From Vallitalea okinawensis (GTDB taxonomy: Bacteria; Bacillota; Clostridia; Lachnospirales; PQDH01): a stretch of 64,000 nucleotides of DNA. The notes below the pieces were generated by a model, which was not told the origin of the DNA, ran no database searches, and saw only the letters and a list, made by a program, of their open reading frames with translations. Every line of letters starts with the position of its first letter. The first letter of the stretch is position 1. The stretch is from positions 477,090 through 541,089 of the forward strand of contig NZ_PQDH01000002.1 of assembly GCF_002964605.1 (NCBI RefSeq). The letters run 5' to 3'. The position numbers and the translations under genes were made by a program. This document shows, piece after piece, positions 16,536-23,568 of the stretch.

Positions 16536-17888
16536 TTAACAATAACTATCAATGACTTCAAACAACTCTTCTTTGCTTGGAATGATAGAGGACCACTTTA
16601 ACTCACCATTGATATAAATGGCAGGTAAATTAGTTACACCCATCTTTTTGCATCTAGCTATATTAATCTTTTCAGTAAACTTATATTCAATGGTATCGAT
16701 ACGATCACCAAAATGCTCTTTTGCCACGTTGATAGCTTGCATCATATACGTACAAGCTGCACATGAAGCTGAATCCAGTGTAAAAACCTCTATAAATGGC
16801 TTATCTAAGCTTGCATAGTCAGGTAATTCCACTTCAATATCTTCACCCTTTGCTTCGTAATTCTTAAGCATTTCACGTACTGATTCAGTTTCTCGAATAG
16901 CTTGGCTAATAGCTATTGTATTCTCTTTTGGAACTGCAAAAGGCATGTCACAACCAGGAGAAATAATAAGATTTTCATTAGAAACTGTATCAATCATATC
17001 AACAACATACTTCATATTATCTTGTTGTGATCCATGCAACATCAAAGTTGTTAAAGGAATGTTACCACCAATAGTAACCCCATAAGAATCGGTGATCGCT
17101 TTAGCTTCTGCCATAACAACATTTTCATCAATTGAGATACTATCTGGCTTAGTCTTACACATAACTTCAATTTGGCGAGTTGCATTACCACAAACAAAGA
17201 ATGAAGAAAGAGCACCTTTCATTTTTATATGACTAAAGATTGTTGAGAAAGACTCGTGACAAAGTGATGTAAAATGCTCTGGTGAAATTTGTGATACTAA
17301 CGGATCAACAATAGCAATGACATCCATACCAGCTTCTGTATAGTAATCAACCATCTTTAACACAACTTCAGTACAGAATTCCATAAGTTTTAACACATAA
17401 GATTCATCAAGAATCATATCCATGAAAATATTATTACCTCTAATATGTGATGCTAATGTAAAAGGTCCACAGATTAATCCATATAGTGCAGTAGTATCAC
17501 CAACAGAATCTTTCATTCGTTTCATAACATCTAAAACAAGAGGGATACGACCACTTTCTTTTTTGGGCATTAAGCACTGGCAAGGAATTTTAGCTTCATC
17601 TGAACATGGATGAGATTTAACAGATGGTGGACAATCATCAGCCCATACAAGCTCACATCCAAGAATTTCAGCTTCAATTTGTAAATCAAAAATTACTGGC
17701 ATACCATCAGGTTGGTATAATTTATATGCTTCCATTAACGAGTCAAATAATTTATCAGCGTCTTTAAGTACTTCTTCTGCTGTATAACCTAAGATAGAAC
17801 CAGCATGAACGCCTACAAAAGGTACCCAAGGTATTCTATCTACAACTTGTTGCTTCATAATTGCTTGTACTCTCTCTTTCCCAGTCAT
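16536..17888 (-). CDS. UROD-family methyltransferase fused to a thioredoxin-like domain
   Basis: 450 residues. Residues about 1-345 form a uroporphyrinogen-decarboxylase-fold methyltransferase of the MtaA/MtbA/MtvB/CmuA superfamily, which moves methyl groups to or from a corrinoid carrier. The tail (about 365-450) is a thioredoxin fold with C376-A-A-C379 and a cis-Pro site 'TNLPAIYING'. In MtaA/MtbA zinc is held by H-x-C plus a distal Cys; here the first motif is F231-V-C233-G and the distal Cys is C313 in 'SPGCDMP', so the His ligand is replaced by Phe. AAGGAG precedes the ATG. It lies between carrier 2 and the activator in the same operon. Confidence 0.85.
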   Translation of the reverse strand: MTGKERVQAIMKQQVVDRIPWVPFVGVHAGSILGYTAEEVLKDADKLFDSLMEAYKLYQPDGMPVIFDLQIEAEILGCELVWADDCPPSVKSHPCSDEAKIPCQCLMPKKESGRIPLVLDVMKRMKDSVGDTTALYGLICGPFTLASHIRGNNIFMDMILDESYVLKLMEFCTEVVLKMVDYYTEAGMDVIAIVDPLVSQISPEHFTSLCHESFSTIFSHIKMKGALSSFFVCGNATRQIEVMCKTKPDSISIDENVVMAEAKAITDSYGVTIGGNIPLTTLMLHGSQQDNMKYVVDMIDTVSNENLIISPGCDMPFAVPKENTIAISQAIRETESVREMLKNYEAKGEDIEVELPDYASLDKPFIEVFTLDSASCAACTYMMQAINVAKEHFGDRIDTIEYKFTEKINIARCKKMGVTNLPAIYINGELKWSSIIPSKEELFEVIDSYC

Positions 17889-18022
17889 ATATAAGTCGCT
17901 CCTTTTATGATTTTTTTATTCTTTTTATAACGTTATTGCTTTAATCTTTTTCATAATGTTTTTATTCTATGAGTTGATTCTATAGTTTTGTAGCTTAATT
18001 ACTTTAAGGTATGTAACTACTT

Positions 18023-18658
18023 TTAGTTTGTAACAAATTCACGAGCTACTTCTGCTGCTGTCGCTGCATCAGGTGTATAACTATCAGCACCAATCTCTTC
18101 AGCGTATTCATTTGTAACTGGTGCTCCACCAATCATGACTTTAACTTGATCTCTAATGCCCTTTTCTTCAAGTGCTTCAACAACAAGTTTCATATTTGGC
18201 ATAGTTGTTGTTAATAGTGCTGACATAGCAACGATGTCAGGGTTATTCTCTTCAATTGCGGTTATGTATTTATCCGGTGATACATCAACACCTAAGTCAA
18301 TAACTTCAAGACCTGCACCAACTAGCATCATTTTAACAAGGTTCTTACCAATATCATGTAAGTCACCTTTTACAGTACCTAAAACAACTTTACCTACAGG
18401 CTCAATACCTTCATCGGCTAATAATGGCTTGATAACATCTAAACCACCATTCATTGCACGGGCTGCAATAAGTACTTCAGGAACAAACACTTCATTTCTT
18501 TTGAACTTTCCACCAATAATACTCATACCATGTAGAAGTCCTTCTAATATCTCAGATGGTCCCATACCTTCTGCTACTGCCTGCTCAGCTAACTTTACTA
18601 CCTCTGGTAGATTTCCTTGTTGTAGTTTTTCAGACATATTTTCTAATAATGCATTCAT
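18023..18658 (-). CDS. Corrinoid (B12-binding) methyl-carrier protein 2
   Basis: About 211 residues, closely related to carrier 1: helical cap domain (about 1-85), then cobalamin domain with ligand H101 in 'GDLHDIGKN', plus 'VIDLGVDVSPDKY' and 'VMIGGAPVTNEYA'. The ATG at 18658 has GGGAGTG 6 bp upstream; the ATG at 18673 lies before that site. It is the first gene of the apparent operon carrier 2, UROD-thioredoxin, activator, GTPase, so it is the likely methyl carrier for the fused methyltransferase. Confidence 0.92.
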   Translation of the reverse strand: MNALLENMSEKLQQGNLPEVVKLAEQAVAEGMGPSEILEGLLHGMSIIGGKFKRNEVFVPEVLIAARAMNGGLDVIKPLLADEGIEPVGKVVLGTVKGDLHDIGKNLVKMMLVGAGLEVIDLGVDVSPDKYITAIEENNPDIVAMSALLTTTMPNMKLVVEALEEKGIRDQVKVMIGGAPVTNEYAEEIGADSYTPDAATAAEVAREFVTN

Positions 18659-18800
18659 TTTATTCACTCCCATAGTTATTGTTTAATTTATCTGTGATAA
18701 GTTTAACTTTTTTATTGGTAAATTTATAGCAGGATACTGCTTATTTTTGTACTATTTTATGAAATATGTTTGCCATTATCAATCTTTTTGTTTAAATGAG

Positions 18801-18843
18801 AACAAGCACCTTTAAAGCAAATATTGCTCTTTAGGTGCTTGTT
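18801..18843 (-). terminator. Stem-loop after the GPH transporter gene
   Basis: AACAAGCACCT (18801-18811) pairs with AGGTGCTTGTT (18833-18843). The T run on the minus-strand side is weak, so termination may be partial. Confidence 0.55.
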
Positions 18844-18851
18844 ACAGACAA

Positions 18852-20183
18852 TTAAGCCACAGATTCAATTTTCTTCTTATTGAGTTCTTCTACAATTTCA
18901 TTATACCGATCATCAGTTAAATCATAGTATTTAAATATTATTACGCTAATAAACATAAGAACTGCAGGGATCAATCCTATTAGAGCTCGAATACCCCATA
19001 AAGCTAATGATGACTGAGGAACATTTGGAACATACCCAGTTAGTGTTAAGACTATACCTGGAATAATCCCGCCACCAGCCATACCTAACTTAAATGCAAA
19101 GCCAATAATTGCATTAACAAAACCATCAGCCCGAACCCCTGCTTTCCACTCTCCGTATTCAATAGTATCTGGTACAAAAGCCCAAATAACTGTTCCAAAA
19201 GGAGCTGCTGATAAACCTGTAAGGAAGCTTAAGACTATAAATAAGGTTGCATTTGGTGGAATAATGAATTTAACAAACATGAGTATCCCTTGTAGAGCAC
19301 AACATGCTATCATAATTTTCTTTTTACCAAACTTTTTAATCAGCGGTAATACTAAAGGCTGACCTAAAATAATTGGTACCATAGCCATTAGAGACACTAT
19401 CATGTACAAGTCCATACGATTTAAATAATAATCCAAATAATAAAGTCCAACAGCACCTGTTATTGAGTTCACAGCAAAGGTAAGTATAAAAATTATGATG
19501 AGAATCATTAGAGGTTTATTCTTTTTAACCATAATCATACTTTCTTTAAACTTAGGAGCCTCCTCTTCATTACAAGCTACTATAATTTCTCTTGATGTAA
19601 AGAATGTTGTTAACATTAATAATGTTGCTAATATACTTAACATTCCAATTGTAATTCTATAACCAACAACGAGATCACCATTACCTATTGTTTCAGTAAG
19701 TGGTATAACTAATATAACAATTAGTAGTGTAGCAAATAATGCACCTAATGAACGGAAAAAAGTGAGCTTTTCACGTGCCTTTAGATCTTGTGTCATTGCA
19801 GATGTTAAAGCTCCGTAAGGTACACCTATAACAGTATAGATCATACCAAATCCTATATAAGTAACATAAGCATACACTAGCTTGCCAACTCGGCTCATAT
19901 CTGGCGTATTAAAACAAAGAAAAGCAAATAGCCCCATAGGAATTGCTCCAAATAATATGTAAGGTCTAAATTTACCCCATCGTGATTTCGTCTTATCAAC
20001 GATTACACCCATAATTGGATCATTAACTGCATCCCAAGCACGTGCTACAAAGAACATGGTCCCTGCTGAGGCTGCTGTAATACCGAATACATCTGTATAG
20101 AATTTTAATAAGTAAAAACTCATTAGTCCATATACAATGTTCATGGCTACACTACCTGTTCCATAGCCAATGTGACTCATCAT
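18852..20183 (-). CDS. GPH-family (MelB-type) cation symporter of the corrinoid island
   Basis: 443 residues from the annotated ATG, about 12 membrane helices. Family marks are 'HIGYGTGSVAMNIVYGL' near the N-terminus, 'ARAWDAVNDPIMGVIVDKTK' in loop 2-3 and 'RSLGALFA'. GPH carriers import sugars, glycosides or hexuronates with H+ or Na+. The best ribosome site, GGAGGGG at 20216-20222, is 5 bp from an in-frame ATC at 20210 and too far from the ATG at 20183; starting at ATC would add nine residues and match the family's N-terminal length. It has a strong promoter of its own (20283-20311). Lying inside the corrinoid island, it probably imports the methylated substrate; this is inference. Confidence 0.85.
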   Translation of the reverse strand: MMSHIGYGTGSVAMNIVYGLMSFYLLKFYTDVFGITAASAGTMFFVARAWDAVNDPIMGVIVDKTKSRWGKFRPYILFGAIPMGLFAFLCFNTPDMSRVGKLVYAYVTYIGFGMIYTVIGVPYGALTSAMTQDLKAREKLTFFRSLGALFATLLIVILVIPLTETIGNGDLVVGYRITIGMLSILATLLMLTTFFTSREIIVACNEEEAPKFKESMIMVKKNKPLMILIIIFILTFAVNSITGAVGLYYLDYYLNRMDLYMIVSLMAMVPIILGQPLVLPLIKKFGKKKIMIACCALQGILMFVKFIIPPNATLFIVLSFLTGLSAAPFGTVIWAFVPDTIEYGEWKAGVRADGFVNAIIGFAFKLGMAGGGIIPGIVLTLTGYVPNVPQSSLALWGIRALIGLIPAVLMFISVIIFKYYDLTDDRYNEIVEELNKKKIESVA

Positions 20184-20282
20184 TCCTAATTTACCTTGTT
20201 CTACTTTGATAGTAACCCCTCCAATTGTACTTAATTCTAAATTTTCTTGTTATTGTGTTTGTCAACTTTGTGTACTAACCTC

Positions 20283-20311
20283 ATTATATTATGATGAATT
20301 TATGCAGTCAA
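20283..20311 (-). promoter_or_regulatory. Promoter of the GPH transporter
   Basis: On the minus strand, TTGACT (20306-20311) and TATAAT (20283-20288) with a 17-bp spacer. Confidence 0.7.
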
Positions 20312-20514
20312 CTCGCCCTAACCTTTCAACTTATTCATACAAGTTGTTTTTGCTTAGTTTTGTAAAAAACTAATCACCATCTAAATGACTGAAGTTTATT
20401 ATTATCTCTCCTACATTTTTATATCTATTGCTATTAGAATAGATATATCTCTTTTTAAGCTCATTTATCTTTATCAGCCATTTGTAAATTATTAACCACT
20501 TTAAAAAGTCCTAA

Positions 20515-20543
20515 AAGAAAAAAAAGGAACCCTTAAGGGTCCC
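20515..20543 (-). terminator. Terminator after the second UROD methyltransferase
   Basis: On the minus strand GGGACCC-TTAA-GGGTTCC (plus-strand 20526-20543) is followed by a long T run. Confidence 0.85.
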
Positions 20544-20584
20544 AGATAGTTTAAAATGCATTATTAAAATACTTGTCTAAACAG

Positions 20585-21628
20585 TTACTTATTGTATCTT
20601 CCATAGGTTTTACCAACTTCAATTATTGCCTCAGCTTTCTTAAAATCTAGGCTTGATGGATATTCACAACCTGTAGCCAAGATAAAGCCACCATCATTTG
20701 CAAATAAATCAATATCCCGTTTAGCTTGTTCAATAACAGTATCTACGGAACCAGTCATAACTATACCTGGGTCGATGCATCCAATCAAGGTTGTTTGATG
20801 ACCGTATTTTTCTTTACATTCTTTCATGTCCTTACAATCATCAGGTACATGTAAGAAAGAAATAGCTTCTGGTTGCATACGCTTAATCTGAACATCAAAA
20901 TAGATTCCATTACCACAGTTATGAATCATCACCATACAACCTCGCTGGTGAACGTGATTGGCTAATTCTTCTACATAGGGTCCTTCGAATTCATCCCACA
21001 TTTCTTTACTTAATATTGATTGTGAAGCATAGAGTGTATCATACATTATGGCATGAACACCTGTATCCATCATCAGATCAGCATAATCCATTAATGTTTT
21101 ATTGATAGCTGCTAAAGCTTCTTTAACTTCTTCCGGGTGCATAATTAAATCCATAAATAATTCTTGTTGACCTCTTAGCATACTTAAAACTCCTAACGGT
21201 CCAAAAGCAAATGCCACTATAGGGGTCTCATGTCCCTTTGCCTCCATCAAGAGCTTACATAACTTAATATGCTCCATCATACGCTTCCCAGTTTCAACAT
21301 TAATAGGTTTAATTTTTTTATAGTCTTCGGAAGATTGAATATAGCGGAAATCTTTATCTGGAAAAGCTGCTTCCTCTTTATCGTATATGATTTTGGCACC
21401 AAAGTCAGCTGCCTCTATGGATAAATCAGTAAGTGTACAAATAACATCTAAATCATATTCTTCTGTTAACTTAATATATGCTTCAGCACAAATCTCAGCA
21501 TCCAAAGCTAACTGATCATATGTCGCTCCTATTAGTTTTCTTGCTACACTATTAAGCAAAGGATATATAGGTACTCGGTCTGCTTCTTTATGTTGTAAGG
21601 CTAATGATACTCTCTCCAATGAATTCAT
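20585..21628 (-). CDS. UROD-family methyltransferase (MtaA/MtbA/MtvB-like)
   Basis: About 347 residues, single-domain UROD fold. The zinc-ligand pattern of corrinoid methyltransferases is complete: H236-N-C238-G and C321 in 'LATGCEYPSSL'. 'GPLGVLSMLRGQQ' and 'DTGVHAIMYDTLYASQSILS' are family core motifs. ATG at 21628 is chosen because GGAGGG lies just upstream; an ATG at 21682 has no ribosome site. Members either demethylate a substrate onto the carrier or move the methyl on to a thiol or folate; sequence alone does not say which. It is expressed as a single gene with its own terminator, downstream of PocR-AraC regulator 2, its likely activator. Confidence 0.87.
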   Translation of the reverse strand: MNSLERVSLALQHKEADRVPIYPLLNSVARKLIGATYDQLALDAEICAEAYIKLTEEYDLDVICTLTDLSIEAADFGAKIIYDKEEAAFPDKDFRYIQSSEDYKKIKPINVETGKRMMEHIKLCKLLMEAKGHETPIVAFAFGPLGVLSMLRGQQELFMDLIMHPEEVKEALAAINKTLMDYADLMMDTGVHAIMYDTLYASQSILSKEMWDEFEGPYVEELANHVHQRGCMVMIHNCGNGIYFDVQIKRMQPEAISFLHVPDDCKDMKECKEKYGHQTTLIGCIDPGIVMTGSVDTVIEQAKRDIDLFANDGGFILATGCEYPSSLDFKKAEAIIEVGKTYGRYNK

Positions 21629-21724
21629 TGTATCCCTCCATGTTCTTTGTAAATCATTATTGACACTATTATAAAAGAACATAAAGATGAATTATTGTAT
21701 AAAATTAATATTTCATGTATAGAT

Positions 21725-22576
21725 TTAATGATGTTGATTTTTATATTCTCTAGGACTCATGTTCATCACTTGTTTAAAATGTCTTGAATAATGACTTTGA
21801 TCACTAAACCCAACTAAGTACGCAATCTCTGATTGAGGTATCCCCTCTTCTAATAAATCTAAACTTTTTTCAATCCTAACCTTATTGAGATGTTTATTAA
21901 AAGAATAGCCTGTTTCTTCTTTAAATATCTTACAAAAATATGGTGGTGTAAAATGAACATGTTCAGCTATATCATTTAATGTCAATTTATTCATGTAATT
22001 GGTTTGAATATAATGCATAGCTTTATGAATGGCATGCGTATGTTTTGCCTGACTTAAGCCAATCATATTACTTGTTAGTTTACTTTGAATATTTCTAAAA
22101 GTACTATCTGATACTTGCTCAGCTAGTATCTGCAATAATTGAGATAAGGCTAATACCTTTTTAGTATCCTGTATTTTTATTTTGGAAAAAGATAGCTTAA
22201 TTTCTTCCATATCGAGTTGGTACTTTAATAAGTTTGTATAAAGATAATCATCAGGGGGTGTCATTAATACATGCCCCCCAAGAATAGCTCCTACCATCTC
22301 TTGCTGAATGATTATTGGACTGGCAAAATGAACTAGACCGATGGGGCAAAAGAAAATATAACTGCCTCCAAAGAGTTCAGCTTGATAAGCACCAAAGAGA
22401 TGTGATTCCTCACACCTCTTCCTGTCAATACAATCACAAACCTTACATCTGTTATTTTGATCAAAACTTGCATATAAAGTCTTGCCACACTTATCAATAA
22501 GTCGACCTTCCAAACCTGTAGAAGTTGAAAAGATATTAATTTTTTCTATAGCATCATCAATGATATCTTTTTTCAT
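21725..22576 (-). CDS. PocR-domain AraC-family regulator 2
   Basis: About 283 residues. The PocR sensor domain (about 5-165) has a denser Cys group than regulator 1: C44, C47, C49 and C55, then C77 in 'YIFFCPIGLVHFASPII'. The AraC domain (about 185-283) shows 'LTLNDIAEHVHFTPPYFCKI' and 'QSEIAYLVGFSDQSHYSRHF'. It lacks the long middle region of regulator 1. ATG at 22576 follows TAGGTGATGGTT; the upstream GTG overlaps that site. It probably senses the substrate or corrinoid state and switches on the methyltransferase gene just downstream. A perfect 18-bp palindrome lies in its own upstream region (22634-22651). Confidence 0.88.
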   Translation of the reverse strand: MKKDIIDDAIEKINIFSTSTGLEGRLIDKCGKTLYASFDQNNRCKVCDCIDRKRCEESHLFGAYQAELFGGSYIFFCPIGLVHFASPIIIQQEMVGAILGGHVLMTPPDDYLYTNLLKYQLDMEEIKLSFSKIKIQDTKKVLALSQLLQILAEQVSDSTFRNIQSKLTSNMIGLSQAKHTHAIHKAMHYIQTNYMNKLTLNDIAEHVHFTPPYFCKIFKEETGYSFNKHLNKVRIEKSLDLLEEGIPQSEIAYLVGFSDQSHYSRHFKQVMNMSPREYKNQHH

Positions 22577-22633
22577 AACCATCACCTAATTCATTATGAT
22601 AGTTCTATTATATCAATGACATCTGCTCCATAC

Positions 22634-22651
22634 TATGACTATATAGTCATA
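22634..22651. promoter_or_regulatory. Perfect 18-bp palindrome upstream of PocR-AraC regulator 2
   Basis: TATGACTAT followed directly by ATAGTCATA, fully symmetric with no spacer. It lies about 60 bp before the regulator's start codon. It is a likely protein-binding site; the binder is unknown, since AraC proteins more often bind direct repeats. Confidence 0.5.
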
Positions 22652-22730
22652 AATGGTAATATTATGTCCATTCTAACGAAGCAACTATAAAATAATTACT
22701 TTCAATTTAAGGATTTACGATTAAATCCTA

Positions 22731-23408
22731 TTATTTAATAGCGCCTCCATGAAAAATACATTCATAAACTTTCATATCATTATAAAATATTTCTTCATAG
22801 CCATTAAACCATTGGAATTCTCCATTAATGACACAGTGATATTTATAATCACCGTTTTGATGTACTAAAGGTCCACGATATGGATATTCTTTTGGTACTA
22901 ACAACAAACATTCTTTAAGAAAATCACCTGAAAAACCATCTGCTAAAATCCGTCCAATATAGTTCATAGACCAAAAAGGTAAATCATCACACCAAAGCGC
23001 TTCTTCTCCAGCAAATTTCTCTCCTCCTAAATAGGTGTCAATGTATTTAAGATTGTTTTTCACATATTGCAAATCATGTGAATGAGGTCTCGTTGAAGTT
23101 ATCTCAGCTCCTTTACCAGCATAAGTAACTCTTTTAGCATGGCATAAGAAATCTATTACATCATCCTTGATATAATCCTGCTGCTCTATATAATCATAGG
23201 AACAATTTTGATCATCCTCTTTAACAAGCTTATCAATACTTACTCTAAAAAGACCACTTAGAGCAATTAAATTATTCATGTCAGGGAATGACTGACCTGC
23301 TTCCCATTTGGCTACGGCTTGTCTTGAAATCCCTATTGCCTCAGCCAACTTTTCCTGAGACATTATTTTTTGTTTTCTTAATAATTGTAATTGATCTTGA
23401 AATTTCAT
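22731..23408 (-). CDS. XRE helix-turn-helix regulator with DUF5680 domain
   Basis: About 225 residues. The N-terminal XRE helix-turn-helix (about 5-60) shows 'LLRKQKIMSQEKLAEAIGIS' and 'QAVAKWEAGQSFPDMNNLIA'. The C-terminal region (about 80-225) matches the uncharacterised DUF5680 pattern: 'DTYLGGEKFAGEEALW', 'PFWSMNYIGRIL', 'YPYRGPLVH' and the end 'KVYECIFHGG'. ATG at 23408 follows AGAGGTG; upstream ATG and GTG codons overlap that site. It appears monocistronic between the corrinoid island and the glycan module, and its target is not evident. Confidence 0.8.
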   Translation of the reverse strand: MKFQDQLQLLRKQKIMSQEKLAEAIGISRQAVAKWEAGQSFPDMNNLIALSGLFRVSIDKLVKEDDQNCSYDYIEQQDYIKDDVIDFLCHAKRVTYAGKGAEITSTRPHSHDLQYVKNNLKYIDTYLGGEKFAGEEALWCDDLPFWSMNYIGRILADGFSGDFLKECLLLVPKEYPYRGPLVHQNGDYKYHCVINGEFQWFNGYEEIFYNDMKVYECIFHGGAIK

Positions 23409-23568
23409 CTCCATCACCTCTATTAAGAGTATACAAGAAAGAAAGCCCCATTTCTACCAACCATCCTTAACAAACATGCCAACTTTCAGTTGCTTTATGT
23501 CATAACCGTAGTAATTAGACTTACTGAAAATTGGGCAACCAGTACGGCTACCCAGTATAGTTTTTATA

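Larger units (their letters stand above)
20184..20584. other. 401-bp gap between the UROD methyltransferase and GPH transporter genes
   Basis: Contains, from right to left on the minus strand, the terminator of the methyltransferase gene (20515-20543), about 200 bp of AT-rich DNA in which nothing was recognised, and the transporter promoter (20283-20311) with a roughly 55-base leader to the ribosome site. No riboswitch or small gene was recognised. Confidence 0.6.

Noticed and set aside
18156..18686. A 176-codon plus-strand open frame
   Set aside because: It is antisense to the well-supported corrinoid carrier 2, is Ser/Pro-rich in the way of mirror frames, and has no ribosome site.
20184..20584. 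Possible cobalamin riboswitch in the corrinoid island leaders
   Set aside because: No B12-box-like sequence or the expected multi-helix arrangement was found in this gap or in the leaders at 11543-11780 and 18659-18800.
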